From NCBI GenBank assembly GCA_905178155.1, contig CAJINV010000003.1:2375065-2439064 (forward strand): DNA of 64,000 bases, written 5' to 3'. Positions 1 through 11,194 of the stretch are shown piece after piece; the first letter of the stretch is position 1, and each line of letters starts with the position of its first letter. The translations under genes were made by a program, and so were the position numbers. The notes beneath the pieces were generated by a model. That model had not been told where the DNA came from. It worked only from the letters and a program-made list of their open reading frames with translations, and did no database searches. The stretch is from Amoebophrya sp. A120. Its lineage: Eukaryota; Sar; Dinophyceae; Syndiniales; Amoebophryaceae.

Positions 1-57
1 GATCATCCGTGTTCTGGTAAGCAGGATTGTCTTGCGCTTCTATCAGACAAGATTAGA

Positions 58-3000
58 ATGCCTGCGCCAGCAGCAGCAGAGCCAGCGACTCAGGGCCATG
101 AAGACTGCATTGACGAAAGGCGAGCCGGCGCGCATGTTGGCGACGAGGGAGTATCCGACCCCACCCAGGATTGTGAATCTGGCGACACGAGTGACGAAGA
201 TGATGTAGGGAACGAGAGCGGACGTGGTTCGCCTTCTCCGGTTTCCGAGGATCACAATGCTTCGCTTGAGGATGGCCTCGAGTCGGAGCGTCCGGAAACG
301 TCCGAATCCGATGAGGACTCGAACGCGGACGCGGATAGCACCTCGTCAGACGACGAAGATTCCACTGACGAAGAGACCCAGGCGGACAAGGACTTTATGC
401 GCTCGCTGCGAGTCGATGAGGAGCCAGATTTTGTACCGGATCCAGATTTGCCCGCGCTCGTCCCTGGAAATTCCACCTACAACGGACGTGTACCCGGAAG
501 GCCGCGCACTCTTCCGGGAGCGGAAAGCGAGAAATCGCACGAGGCACAGAACGACTTGGCGGAGCTAGCAGAGGTGGAGGGCTTTTTCGATGTACCTGGG
601 AACCCGCAGCCGGAGCATGATTTTCAGGAGGACCTGTCACCCATGACATTTATGCGAGACGCGGTGGCTGCAGGTATCTTCGATGACAAAAAGACCGTGG
701 AGAAGATGGCGCTTGTTGTGCAGAAACTTTCGTACGAAAGTGACGTCCTCTCTTATTTGGATGAGAAGAACGGAAAGACCGAACGGGAGAACATCGCCAA
801 GAAACTGCAATCCGTTACCCTCGAGGACCACGTTCCAGATCGCCCGTATTTCTATTGGCTCTACAAGGCTGCGCACTGTGAACAGTTGACGCGAGAAAAG
901 ATAGTGTCGGAAATCACCAAGAACAAGCGAGCGAGGTACAAGATTCGCAGAGATAGGCGAGGGCCGGTTCACGAATGCTTCACGTACAAGCCCGTGCGGC
1001 CATTCGTGTGGCAATACAAGTTTGCCGACGGAACTGAAGTGGAACCCCCCAAGCCAGCGCCCGATGGTGGCCTGGAGGGCAGCGACGCACCGGTGGAGGG
1101 AGGGCCGGAGGTATTTCCCGTAGCTGTTTTTTTTTGCTGGCGCTTTGACATGAGTAGAGGGAGCAGGACCTGTAGCTGCCTTGTCTTTGTAGTGTACGCA
1201 AATGCTAACTTCTATTTTAGCTGGTGACTGTGCTCATTTAGATTTTCATTTTTCCGGCTGCCACGTACCACAGCTCTCAGTTCAAGCCTTTTTGTCACGG
1301 AAGGTCCTTTGGGAATCCAACCTTGAATCTGAACAAGAACAAACAAAAATTTACGGGATCAGGAATCTGTGGCTGCGGAGAGTGATTCGCTTGAACGTGA
1401 CATCGCTATCAGTGCATCGGCAGACGAGGCGAAGCTTGACGACGAAGACCAAAATCCCACCGGGCCCGAGACAGAGCAAGAAAATCCATATCCGGACGAA
1501 GTAACAGAAAGTAATCCCGAAGCGGACTTTGCAGACGAAGCAACAGAAAGCAATCCAGGCGACAAGCAAAAGAACAAAAAGGCTTCTAAACTGGAGAGTG
1601 CTGGTTCAACGAAGCCTTTGGAGTTTGCTGTTACGAAGCCACGACGGCAGCACGACCGAAGCTGGATTTTTGTGATCCCCGAAGACGATCTTGCCTACGC
1701 GTTTTTCGAAGCTGCCAAAACAGGCTCGGAGAGGACTGTGCTGAGTTTGAAAATGCGGCTTTGCCACAGAGATTTCAGAATCCACGGAGGTGTTTTATTT
1801 TTGCTGATGTATTATACTAAGACTTACAAATATTCAAATGGATGGCCTCACTGTTGGTCATGTGATCTATCCCCCCAACTCAATGGTCTGAAGCTTCGAA
1901 AGATGGCCCTGAAGTCCTCTCTCTCACTTTGTACATGAATGGAAATCCAGATGCCCACCCTTTTGTCCACGCTGTTGTTTGGGTCCAGGGGGATGAACGC
2001 AGAAAATGCTTCAACCCCAAGGGGAGGACGGAGTTTTCGCCCACCTCCCTGAAAAAGGGAGAGCAGGAAATAACGACGGTGGTGCTTGAACCTTTATGAA
2101 CCTGTCCAGGATGCAACGCAGCTAGAGGCTTGCGCCCTGTCTGCTGAGAGATTGACCCGATTGAGGTGCCGCGCGCGGGCCTCTGGCGTACAAGCTTACT
2201 CGCCAAGTGCGGCAGGTGTGTTCAAAGCCCAATAGAAGAAAGCTCGTGGCGCGACGGTGGTGGTGCTCGGGCCTTTAGGACCCTGCGCGGGATGCAGCGC
2301 AGCTCGAGGCGTTGACACCGGCCACCATGCCAGGCTTGTTCTCGCTCTAAGTTCGGACTTCAAAACCGTTCGGAGTTTCTGTTGGTCATGGAAATCGGTC
2401 CCGCACACACGTAACACGATCGCCCCAGATGATGCCTGTTCCCAATGAAGTGACAGATCTGAATGACCTGAACGAGCTAGATCCTTCATTCTGTTCCCCG
2501 ATGTTCATGCAGCAAAGGCGTAGACTAACTGAGGCCAGTCACGACCTGGGTAGCAACTTTGCGCATTATGGAAATTCTCACGAAGCGGATCCGCTTTTTG
2601 GGATCCGCCATGACGCTGAATGCTGCGAGTAGCATCGTGGGGCATCAGGAAAATGGTCGGGATTGCTCTAGATCCTGAGGGGGCCCCTTCACCGTGCCCC
2701 TAGCGAATTCAGGAGGTCAGGAGATGGCGGCGGCTTGATGAGGTGGCGCGCTGTTCAGTATGAGCGTGAATGGACTGAGGCTACAGGATGCAACGCAGCA
2801 AGAGACCTGCGCCACTTGCTTGCTTCCTTGCAATCGGAAGGCTTGGGCTGCTGTTGATAACGAGCCCAGTTGAGCAAGCGCGTGGAAGTGTGTGCGAGCG
2901 TTCTCAAGTCCGCCAACAGTTTCAAAGCGTACAAATGCCGGAGATCGAAAAGCAGAAGGGGGCGACAGCAAATCTGAAGCAGAGCACCACAGAGATGGCC

Positions 3001-6000
3001 CGCATGAGCAAAGTTTTTGCATCTTCGCAGGCATCGCGTTGAGCATACAAAACCCGACCCGATTCCGGAACTTGAGCGATTTGGCCGCGCCAGAGTACTG
3101 CGCTGAGGCTTCTCGGTGGTTCGTCTTTGCCGTTTCGCATGACAGACTTCGGGCGCCGATGCTTTGGCCGCTCAGTGCGCCGGGTTTTTCAAGGTCCGGC
3201 GCTCGCATATCTGCACAGCTGGCGCCCCAGGAGGAAGGCTGCCGATCTGGCGCACCTCTGACATTCTTGCGTTTCGGTTTCTAGGCCAAAATGGTGGCGC
3301 CGCTTTAATTTATCCCCGTTGCGTTGCGTGTCCCTGTCCCCTCGCCGACCCTGGTTTTTTGTTTGGCCCACTCCTTCTGGTATCAGGAAGCGCAGCACTA
3401 TTTCTTCTTCTAACTAATTTCACAGGTGAGATAGACTTATACCGAGACCGCCGTGGGCGATCTGCTTTGCACTACACTGCGATGAGCGGAAACGAGCAGG
3501 CAGTGGATGCACTGCAAGAGTTGGTGAATACGCAGGACCACGACGGGTGGACGCCCCTTCATACAGCAGCATGGTTCGGAAACAGGATCTGCTGCGACAA
3601 GATCGTGAAATATGGCGCCGATGTGGATATTCGCTGCTACGATGGGAGGAAGGCGATCGAGTACGCACGTGAAAACAAGTGGCGCTCCACCGTACAGACG
3701 CTCGTTCGCTTTGGGCTAGATGAGCCGCCAAAAACTCGCGCTGGGAAGAAGAAAAAGTCCGAGGCCGAGAAGCATGCAGATCGTATTAATTTTGATAAAT
3801 TTCTATTGCGACACAATATGAATGCCTTTTTTTTTACGCTGGCTCTCGCTTGTAGAAAGCTTTGATTTTTTCGAGTCGGATCAGCTATAGCAGTTCATAA
3901 TGATCAAAAAATGACTCGAAATCATTATAAGTAAGAATGAACACAAAACAGTTCTGCGAAAACTTGCAAAGAAGGAAGCGAAGGCAGAGAAGGCGAGGTT
4001 GAAGAAGGCGCGACAGAGGCAAGCAGCCGAAGCAGCTGCCCGCGCAGCTGCCGTTCTTGGTGTTGAGGATGAAACGGCGCTCGAAAAGGACGGCACCGAG
4101 AAAGTGGCTGCTACGCTACCTGAAGATGCGAGTGACGTGCCCCAGTCGCCCTCGGATATCCAGACTCGAGATATTGAAGTCACAGCGCCCGCCACAGACG
4201 CAGAGCAGAGTGACGAAGAGTGCCCAGATCCGCAGTCGTCCAGTAAAGACAGCGCTCCAGCTACGTCAAGCGAGGGCAGCGATTCTTCTGCGTCAAGCGA
4301 TGCTGGCAGCGTTCCTTCTGCGTCAAGTGATGGCAGCGCTCCAGTTTCAAGCGAGGAAAGCGCCCCTCCTGCTTCAAGCGAAGGCAGCGCTCCATCTTCC
4401 GCGTCAAGCGAGGGCAGTTTTCCTTCTGCGGAAAGCGACGAGGAAGTTGCTAACGTAGATCACAGCGGCGCTGACGCGGTGTCAGACTCTCAGGCGATTC
4501 CGGCTAGCGCGGACGGCGCCTCCACAGAACTGACCGAGCAGTGTGCTGCAGCACCCAGCGCTGACTCGCCATCTTTAAAAGGAAGCCACTTTGGAATGTA
4601 TTTGCAACACCTGGCGAACACTGGAGTGTCGAACGAAGTGATCGCGCAAAAGAAGTCGCTGTGCAAGGCTAAGGCTGCACACAAAAGTAAGCTAATCGAC
4701 CAGATGAAGGGGAAAGGCGTTGCCTCTAAAGCTAAAGGACCGGTGCGGTTTTCGCCAGGAAAAAGCGTAGACGGGTCCTCCTGCATGACAGAAGGACCTG
4801 GGTGGGAAATTGGGCCAGAAGGTACTTCTTTTGTTTCTCAGCCACGATGCATAAATTTTGCGTTTAGCGGTCGCGGAGGAACCTGAAGATGTACGATTTT
4901 TTTCAGAATGATACTGAACTTGGCCAAAAATGCTTCGATAATATCACAGGTATAGATCCAGCTACGACTACCAAAGGGACGAAGGGACAAAAAGCGGCGC
5001 TGATGATGATGAAGGGGAAAAAGGCGGCATTACTATTCAAAGGTAAAGGAAAAGGATGCATGCCGGAAACATTTGGCAAGGATCTGCCTGGTTTCGGAAA
5101 GGCGCAGTGTCCGGCGACCGTGTCGGACGAAGGAGATGCTGCAGAAGACGAGCTTGATCCAGCTGAATTTGCAAAGCCGGATCCAACACAGCAGGACGTC
5201 TCCCGAGAGCGCCACTCTTTTACCGCCGAGCAGACAGTAGAACACGGGGCAACCGGGGAGCCTAGTGAACCGCTCTTGCTTCCTATACCCTCAGCAAGTT
5301 CTCCCGCGAATGAGGACGAAGGGCTCAGTGAGTCGCCAGCATCGAAGGAACACAAAAAGGAGATGCGTGCCGAAGACGTCGACGATGGAGAGGCGAAAAG
5401 CACAACAGCTGCGCAGCGCATGCAGCTTACGGAAGAGGCTCTCCAGCAACACCAGGAGCAGCAACTGCCGCAAACGCGAGCGTATCTCCGAAAGCGAATG
5501 GCGCAGGCACAGCAGCTGCACCCAGACCAGCACATGGCGCTATCACAGCATCACCCCTTCGAGGAACAGCTTGCACAACTTTCCGCACAAGGACAAAATT
5601 CCTCGCAGCAAGAAAGCGTTTCATCTCAGCAGGATCTGTCTCGCCAAGGATCTGATTTTGTACCTGGAGCACAAAAGCCTGCTTGGGCGTGGGCGGCGAA
5701 GAACCTGAATGCCTACGGAAAAGGGATGAAAATGCAGCAGATTTTCAAAGGCGCGCAACAGAAGGGAAAGATGATTGCACTCCAGCAAGCCATGTCGAAG
5801 AAAATGCAGAAAGGGCAGCTGCAGTATCAGACCGACGCAATAGGTCAGCAGTCTTCGACTGAACCATTGGTGGGAGAGTCAAAATCCTCAGCAAGTTTTT
5901 TAAGCCAAAAAGGCACGGCTGCTTCGTCCCGGCCAGCAGCAGTGCAGCAGCCGGCGGCGCCTAAATCAGGTATCCTTTCGAGAGAGTATGATTGCAAGCG

Positions 6001-6552
6001 ATCGCCACCGTGCAGCCTACAGCGCTGCTATCTATGTTTGCACTTTCTTCTTTGAGTAACTAGTTCCATACTTCAATTAAACTCTTGCAACGTTTCTGAC
6101 AAATTAAACTCACACAAAAAACAGGGTTAGCTATGGCGCGACGACAGCCTCCTCCTGTTTCATCCCTCAGTCTTACGAGCGTTCGAACTCTTGCTGGTCC
6201 AGCACCGCCTGGTGGCCCGGGCGGCCCTTGTGATGAACTGCGACCGCGAGAATTATTTCCGCCGATACGAAATGAACTAAGTCAAACTATGAATGGAGCG
6301 GCAGCTGAAAAAAGCCAACGAACTGGGCAAGGCATTTGTTCGTCCAATCGCATTGCACCAAAGGTCAAGGCACCCCCACCGAACATGGATAGGAACATCG
6401 ACGAAACTCCCGTAAAAACGCATCACCCCTCATGCGTCACGACCTCTCAGCCACGACAGACGACCTACCCCGGTGCCTCATCATCCGATGTGTCACCATC
6501 CGCTGCGGACGCAAACGCCATCGTAAAAGCGACAACCTCCAGCGATGCGTGA
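58..6552 (+). CDS. Ankyrin-repeat protein with acidic, Ser-rich and Gln/Lys-rich low-complexity arms (6 exons)
   Basis: Exons 58-1110, 1363-1789, 3426-3782, 3952-4821, 4950-5969 and 6125-6552 join in phase at every GT-AG junction and give 1384 aa. The N-terminus is Asp/Glu/Ser-rich. Ankyrin repeats are built across the exon 2/3 junction and in exon 3 (GRSALHYTAMSGN, then DGWTPLHTAAWFGN, then a DVDIRCYDGRKAIEYA unit). Exon 4 opens with a Lys/Ala helix (KKEAKAEKARLKKARQRQ) and has a run of SSEGS-type repeats; exon 5 is Lys/Met/Gly- and then Gln-rich; exon 6 is Pro/Ser/Thr-rich. Ankyrin repeats bind proteins; the partner cannot be inferred. The frame is open upstream of 58 to the window edge, so the true start may lie outside. 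Introns are 128-252 bp except intron 2, which is 1636 bp. Intron structure is well supported; the function is not known. Confidence 0.8.
1790..3425 (+). other. Long intron 2 of the ankyrin gene with dispersed degenerate repeats
   Basis: This intron is far longer than its neighbours. It holds three related stretches: around 2070-2150, around 2250-2320 and around 2780-2815, each with a core like GGATGCAACGCAGC followed by a GCGCC/GCGTTG-type sequence; the first two also share the preceding CGGTGGTGCT. Short reading frames in it have no recognisable domain. I see no transposase or RNA gene. Confidence 0.45.
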
Positions 6553-7912
6553 AGACATGAATGCGACACAATGATGTGCATATTTTTTTCGTATACGGGT
6601 TTAGGGTTTCCCCGGTTATTGCTCCGCATCGCAGGGTAAAAGATCCGGGGCTTCTGGTCGACGGGGAAGTCATTCTCCTCTCGGCGCCGGCGGTCCGGCA
6701 AGCGCTTGGGTCGAGGTATTTTATTGGCGGAAGCGACGCCCGCGTTGGCCGAATGGAAATAGTTCCGCGGACAGTGCGCACCGCAAAACTAGCACAGTCG
6801 AGACATGCACGCTTTAGGCAACAACGGCGTTTTTTTTTGCAGATCTCGTCTGACTGCGAACACGGACCGATGCGGTCACGGACCACGATCCATCGTCTTC
6901 AAACTCAATCTGGCAGGGATCTAGGAAATGCTTGTCGGGAGTGGTCAACCGTGGTGGTAGGCTTGGCGACACTACGCTTAAGCAAAGTGGGTCTCAGAGA
7001 GACTGCGAGTCTAGCGTCCATACATCATCGCGTCCTTCGTAAGTATTCCGATAAGTACCCATTACAGAGAGGTACCAAGATCGATTTTCATCACCGTTTT
7101 CCGATATTTGACTCTTGTAGTCCAAGCACGTGGTTCTGGTTCAGGTTTTTTCCGTTTAGGGTTTAGGACTAAGATTTTTTTATTTGTCGCAGACCTGTCA
7201 TTCACTTTCGCATCCCCATCGCCATCATACTGCTACTTCCTTGCTGCATGAAAATTGGCAACAAATGAGTATTGTATATTGACTCTGACAAATTGCACTT
7301 GCTAACGTAAGTTGGAGCTCCTGACGAGACTTGTTGTTAAGTCGGGGCTGAAGGATCGACAACTTAGACAACGTTGCAGCAACAAAAGTTCAGACAAGCC
7401 GGTACGATCCTTGCTTTTTCATAACTCCCTGTAAAGTGCAGGCCCGTCGCCTTGTGCTTGAAACCTTTGCAAGTGTTCGAACAATGAACAGTGATCCACC
7501 GAAAAAAAATAATTCACAGCATCGAAATATTATCAAATGTGTTGTTTGCCCTTTTTGATACTGATACGTTATTTTTTAGAAACGTTAGCTCTATCTATCC
7601 GCGATCTTTGTTTTGCACAGCGCGCCCCTCCCTCGCGTTTTCTCCCCGATCATTTTCTGTCCTTTTGTACATTTTTTCGAGTGTAGTAAGAAAGTACATG
7701 TCCGAATAAACTTTGTAAGTGCTACTGTTGCTTTTTGAATTGTGTGATACATAGCAAGTGAATTTGTCTCTTTCCATGCAATTAATTGGCTCGAGTTCTC
7801 GTTTCGTAGGGAAGCAGAAGCTTGAGTGGAGAGGTATCGATATTTCCAACTCCGTCTTTGTCTAAGGTAGCACAGGAATTTCTTAGTTCAGCCATAACCT
7901 CGGCTGGGAAAG
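6553..7912. other. Intergenic stretch, no convincing gene; two telomere-like TTTAGGG doublets
   Basis: A 201-codon frame at 6561-7166 has no recognisable domain and uneven composition, so I do not call it a gene. TTTAGGGTTT occurs at about 6600 and TTTAGGGTTTAGG at 7155-7167; these resemble plant/dinoflagellate-type telomere units but are too short to be telomeric arrays. The rest is A+T-rich without visible structure. Confidence 0.4.
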
Positions 7913-8611
7913 ATGGGGGTCTCGCGTATCATTGGTTCAATTTTGCTTGCGGCAGCAACGGGAGTCCAGGCTTTGGGAGCATGCTCGGCAGAATCCTGCA
8001 CGGCAGATGGAAGTAGAGACGCTTCTTTATTTTCAGCATGATTCTACGTGATGCGTGGGAATGAGCAGCAACTGCACACGCTATAGTTAAGAGCATGGGG
8101 ATAATTCATTCTAACGCTAACTACATACCAGAATCACTGCAAGTTGCATTTAGGTTGAGCTCGAAATCAAAACAGATTGCGAGGAGCGCAGTTGCCAAGT
8201 AATGGGACCAGCCGACCCGACGAAGAAAAGTGCTAACGGATTTATCATCTCCTGTACGGGCTGACGCTTAAATGCAGAGCACAATGCTGCGCTGAAATCA
8301 TGGCTTCACGGAAATCACGTCGAGAAGTACGACGGGCTGGAAATGGTATTTCTAAATTGTTAGCGGTGCTCTTGGGCTTCGAGAAATAAAAAAGACTTTC
8401 CTCCGTCATAGGTTTAGCTTCTGCTTTAGGATGAAGAATGTGAATGCATTCCCAAAATCAAAGAAATACAAATCTCTCACAGAAATGGGAGCAAGGACAC
8501 AATCCGGAGTTGCACGTAGGGTCGGAAGTCACAGATCTAAATGGGTACGACGAGAACTCCCTGACGCAGCTTTTGCGACAAAAGGGCTTCCTCATGTCCG
8601 ACGAACTGTAG
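7913..8611 (+). CDS. Small secreted SelM/Sep15-like thioredoxin-fold protein (4 short exons)
   Basis: Exons 7913-8012, 8176-8229, 8278-8345 and 8483-8611 give 116 aa, with matching phases at all junctions (intron 2 is only 48 bp). The N-terminus is a clear signal peptide (MGVSRIIGSILLAAATG, cleavage probably near VQA-LG). Cysteines follow in two CxxxxC spacings. The C-terminal half has the Sep15/SelM pattern: a KYDGLEMKW strand, GHNPEL, then DLNGYDENSLTQLL and a KGF end. SelM and Sep15 are ER-lumen redox proteins; an ER role here is inferred. No in-frame TGA is present, so this would be a cysteine form rather than a selenoprotein. It has none of the long frames expected of a gene and was found only by joining short exons. 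The family call is moderate; the gene call is firmer. Confidence 0.6.
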
Positions 8612-9711
8612 TACATGCCGAAGGTCTCCTCCTGGTATTCCCAGATGTGCATGTTTCTACGGTTTGCAAGAACATTTTCCAGCGACACACGACCCGACAT
8701 TGAATGCATACCACACGTTGGATGTTTTCCCGCCTGTTTGCCTAAAATCGTACTGCGGCTTTACTTCGTGCACCGAGTGCTTATCATGGAGTCTGCTGTA
8801 CCAGACCCAGAGCGCACAGGAGTAGGCACCAGCAGAGGAGCCAGGTGGCTGCGCAGGTGAATAGAGACCGATAGTTTTTCGCTTTCCCTTTTGTAGAGAA
8901 GCGTCACTCTCGAACACATTGTGACGGCACTCGATCGCTCATTTTTCAAGGTGAGACTTACCGATTCGGTGTGCCTGATTTGTCAATCTAATTTCTTTTT
9001 GCTCACAGCGCAGCACTAGAACTGGATTTTTCTGAAGATGTCAGCGAGTACAGGAATAGCCGCAGATGAAGTATGATGACTGTTGCGAGAAATATGACAC
9101 CATGTTTACAGTCGTAAAAATCTATCTTTTTTGTTGTTGTTGTTGATTGAATGACCTATCATGAATGGATGCATCAAAAACCTTTCCCAACCTTTTTGCA
9201 TCCGCGTGTCATCATGGAGCAATAAAAAAGTAAAGGCGGTGCCACGATGGCTTTGTTCCGGTAGCTGAATGATATGGCTAACAAGGTTGCCACTGCTGAT
9301 AAGGATGTTCGCAAAAAAGAAGATGCTTGTAATAGCAGAAAACGGCGGGATCGTGAATTCGATCGAAGGCAGAAATAAATGGAAGGCAGAAATTAATGTT
9401 CCGCGTTGAAAAATTGAGCAGGTCAATGCAATGAGAACTGTGTCGAAGGTCTCTGAAGGGTCTCAAATCTGAATTAGCGGTCGCTTCTGTACTAGTTGAC
9501 AAGCATTCGCAGCGCAGTTCACACCACGTATTTATTTCGCCGAAGATCAATTTTTCATGTTATGATTGGTGACACGCAATGACAGGCCACCAGTACTGAT
9601 ATCGAAAAAGGAAGTTTCACGCACTAGTTATTTATTTTGCGTTTCCACCATACAAGACGAACATTCACCTTGTTTACTGGCATTTTTTTGATTGTTCTTT
9701 CGCACAAATCA
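8612..9711. other. Intergenic stretch, nothing recognised
   Basis: This contains short frames on both strands (for example 8657-8917 on the minus strand) with no domain, no phase-compatible splice partners and biased composition. It presumably includes the 3' end of the SelM-like transcript and the 5' region of the FHA gene. Confidence 0.4.
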
Positions 9712-10572
9712 ATGGGCCGGTCAAAGAGGTCGCGGAGCCGGCAGAGGCCCCGCGAAGACGACAAGAAGAAAAAGAAGAAAAAGCGCGCCGCCAGCAGTAG
9801 CAGCAGTTCGAGCTCGTCGAGTAGCAGCAGCTCATCGTCCCGACACCGTAAGAAGAAAAGTAAGAAGGAAAGGGCCCGAAATGGGGCGGAAGCGGCGGAA
9901 AATCAAATCTCTCTAGCAACGACGAAAGAGCCACGACACGAGATGGTAAGTAACCAATGGAAAACAAACGAAGACGATCCAGAGAAGGAACAACCGAATT
10001 TCGAAGTGAGCGGGCTGCTGGCGATGGAGGATGCGTACGAACGGGAGCAGGCCCTGGGCGGTCCTGATGCGAAGAAGAAGAACTTTCGTACCGACCTCGA
10101 ATCAGGGGCAGTCATCGCAGCGAAGGCAGGCATACCGATGGATGCCGCGGTACCCAACGGTGACACCTGGCGACTCTATATCTTCGCGAAGGGGGTGCCA
10201 GATCCGAAGATTGCTTATCTCTCGAAGAAGCCCGACTTTCTTTTCGGGAAAGATCGCAAAATTGCCGATGTGCCTACCGACCACCCATCCTGTTCCAAAC
10301 AACATGCGGTCATCCACTTTCGTATGAAAAAGGACAATCAAGCCTCGGGATCTTCCAAGGAGGGATACATGAATCACGCGCGTGGTTCCGGTGGAATGAG
10401 CGCTCTTGCCGCGAATACGATAGTAGTGCCGTACGTCATGGATTTAGAGTCCACAAACGGCACTTTTCTTAACGGGGAGAAACTCGAGCCTGCTCGGTAC
10501 TACGAACTGTTACCAAAGGACAAATTGAACTTTGCCACTTCGAGCCGCGACTACATAATCATGAAAAAATGA
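9712..10572 (+). CDS. SNIP1: FHA-domain protein, SNIP1/DAWDLE/Pml1 type
   Basis: This intronless gene encodes 286 aa. An RS/Lys-rich and poly-Ser N-terminus (about residues 1-60) precedes a conserved linker (EKEQPNFEVSGLL) and an FHA domain. Diagnostic motifs are RLYIFAKG, LFGKDRKIADVP, the phospho-peptide-binding DHPSCSKQHAVIHFR, then DLESTNGTFLNGEKLEPARYYEL and SSRDYIIMKK at the very end. Family members bind phosphothreonine ligands in the spliceosome RES complex (Pml1) or in miRNA biogenesis (DAWDLE, SNIP1). The start is the ATG after the hydrophobic-coding leader at 9637-9711, because the family begins with Arg/Ser-rich sequence. A GTAAGT at 9946 lies in frame and appears not to be used as a donor, since the frame continues into conserved sequence. 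Confidence 0.92.
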   Translation: MGRSKRSRSRQRPREDDKKKKKKKRAASSSSSSSSSSSSSSSSRHRKKKSKKERARNGAEAAENQISLATTKEPRHEMVSNQWKTNEDDPEKEQPNFEVSGLLAMEDAYEREQALGGPDAKKKNFRTDLESGAVIAAKAGIPMDAAVPNGDTWRLYIFAKGVPDPKIAYLSKKPDFLFGKDRKIADVPTDHPSCSKQHAVIHFRMKKDNQASGSSKEGYMNHARGSGGMSALAANTIVVPYVMDLESTNGTFLNGEKLEPARYYELLPKDKLNFATSSRDYIIMKK

Positions 10573-11194
10573 AAATGAGGCATCGCGGACTTCCCCCGTA
10601 TTACAAACGAAACGACATCAACTACGTGCGCAACACGAAAAAAGAATCAGACGCAGAACTGCGACATTTTACGTTTGGCTTGATTCTTCGCACCCTTCTG
10701 AGCTATTTCTGTTCTAAAGGTTTTGCACAAGGACCACCGACGACTTTGTTTCCGTTTAAGATGCAAGCAAGTCGAGAGAGATCTAAGCTCGTCCTTCAAC
10801 AAACCTTCCAGTAGAAAGCCGAGATCCATTGCTATCGAAGTTCCGGTCACAGAAGTTGAAGTTGCTCCGTGCGCATCATGAGTGTATGGTTTGCTGGCTT
10901 GGGACAGAAATCCAAATGTGTTTCTGTCCAAGACCAAATGTGTTTTCTCTGAAACCTTCTCGTCGATTTTCTTTCTCAGGGGTCGTGGAAGATCAATTTA
11001 TTTTGTAGCTACGTACTACTCTTTTTCACCATTTTTTTTCTAGTTCGGGTATCATGTTCAACGAGAATGTGACCTTTTCAATAAGTAAGTACTGTTTATT
11101 TTTAGTCTCAACAGCTTAAAGTCGCTGGCGCAACTACTTATTAATTTGCTCTCTCTTCGACAAGTTTTTTCCACCTGTGTCAGAGGGACGCAGT
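10573..11194. other. Intergenic stretch, nothing recognised
   Basis: There is no frame with recognisable protein character and no repeat. It separates the FHA gene from the first 458-aa paralogue. Confidence 0.4.

Noticed and set aside
4903-5535. Minus-strand Ser/Cys-rich frame within the ankyrin gene
   Set aside because: It is a shadow of the Gln/Glu/Lys-rich + strand exon, whose splice phases agree on both sides.
6561-7166. 201-codon frame on the + strand
   Set aside because: No domain, no family resemblance and no splice partners; composition drifts along its length.
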